Notes under the pieces: generated by a model
What the model saw: only the letters and a program-made list of their open reading frames with translations
Database searches by the model: none
Told to the model about the DNA's origin: nothing
In this document: positions 6,308 to 6,323 of the stretch, piece by piece
Layout of the letters: each line of letters starts with the position of its first letter
How positions within the stretch are numbered: the first letter of the stretch is position 1
DNA from: an uncultured Roseburia sp.
GTDB taxonomy: Bacteria > Bacillota > Clostridia > Lachnospirales > Lachnospiraceae
DNA length: 6,323 nt
Direction of reading: 5' to 3'
Assembly (NCBI GenBank): GCA_947564765.1
Contig: CANODN010000127.1
Coordinates: forward strand, 1-6,323
Translations under genes and position numbers: made by a program

Positions 6308-6323
6308 GGGCTTCCTTTATTAG

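Overview
The window looks like a chromosomal segment from a low-to-mid GC Firmicute, most likely a Lachnospiraceae-type gut Clostridium. The reasons are AGGAGG-type ribosome binding sites, intrinsic hairpin terminators, and protein families I associate with that group. These are an MMPL pump paired with a separate xxxLxxG-heptad surface protein, a stand-alone siroheme nitrite/sulfite reductase, and an LTA-synthase-like sulfatase with a C-terminal IPT-like domain. The assignment rests on recognition, not on a search.

Layout: 2-493 (+) is the 3' end of an MMPL/RND-family membrane transporter. 574-3105 plus stop (+) encodes an 844-residue exported protein with two LxxG coiled arms. Between the arms is a roughly 300-residue Ala/Gln-rich centre that contains two tandem-repeat blocks. 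3156-3758 (+) encodes a six-helix membrane protein that aligns by eye with the MntP manganese exporter family but lacks the second conserved Asp. These three genes share a strand, with 80 and 47 bp gaps and no visible terminator between them, so they may be one transcript. The pump and coil protein are the likely functional pair at the cell envelope; MntP-like may only be a passenger.

At 3759-3840 the direction switches. Two overlapping hairpins lie between convergent genes, and each is followed by a T-rich tract on a different strand. 3841-5379 (-) encodes a complete 512-residue siroheme/[4Fe-4S] nitrite/sulfite reductase. Its leader (5380-5480) carries an inverted repeat and TGTGT/ACACA elements that may be regulatory. 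5483-5515 is a strong terminator for the next minus-strand gene. 5555-6307 (-) is the C-terminal part of an LTA-synthase/sulfatase-family protein whose reading frame is closed by two stops just inside the window edge, so it is truncated or broken there.

I found no rRNA, tRNA, CRISPR array, complete insertion sequence or obvious defence system. The most unusual features are the repeat-expanded coil protein next to the MMPL pump, the MntP-like protein missing a key acidic residue, the altered siroheme-pocket motif in the reductase, and the abrupt end of sulfatase homology at the right edge.
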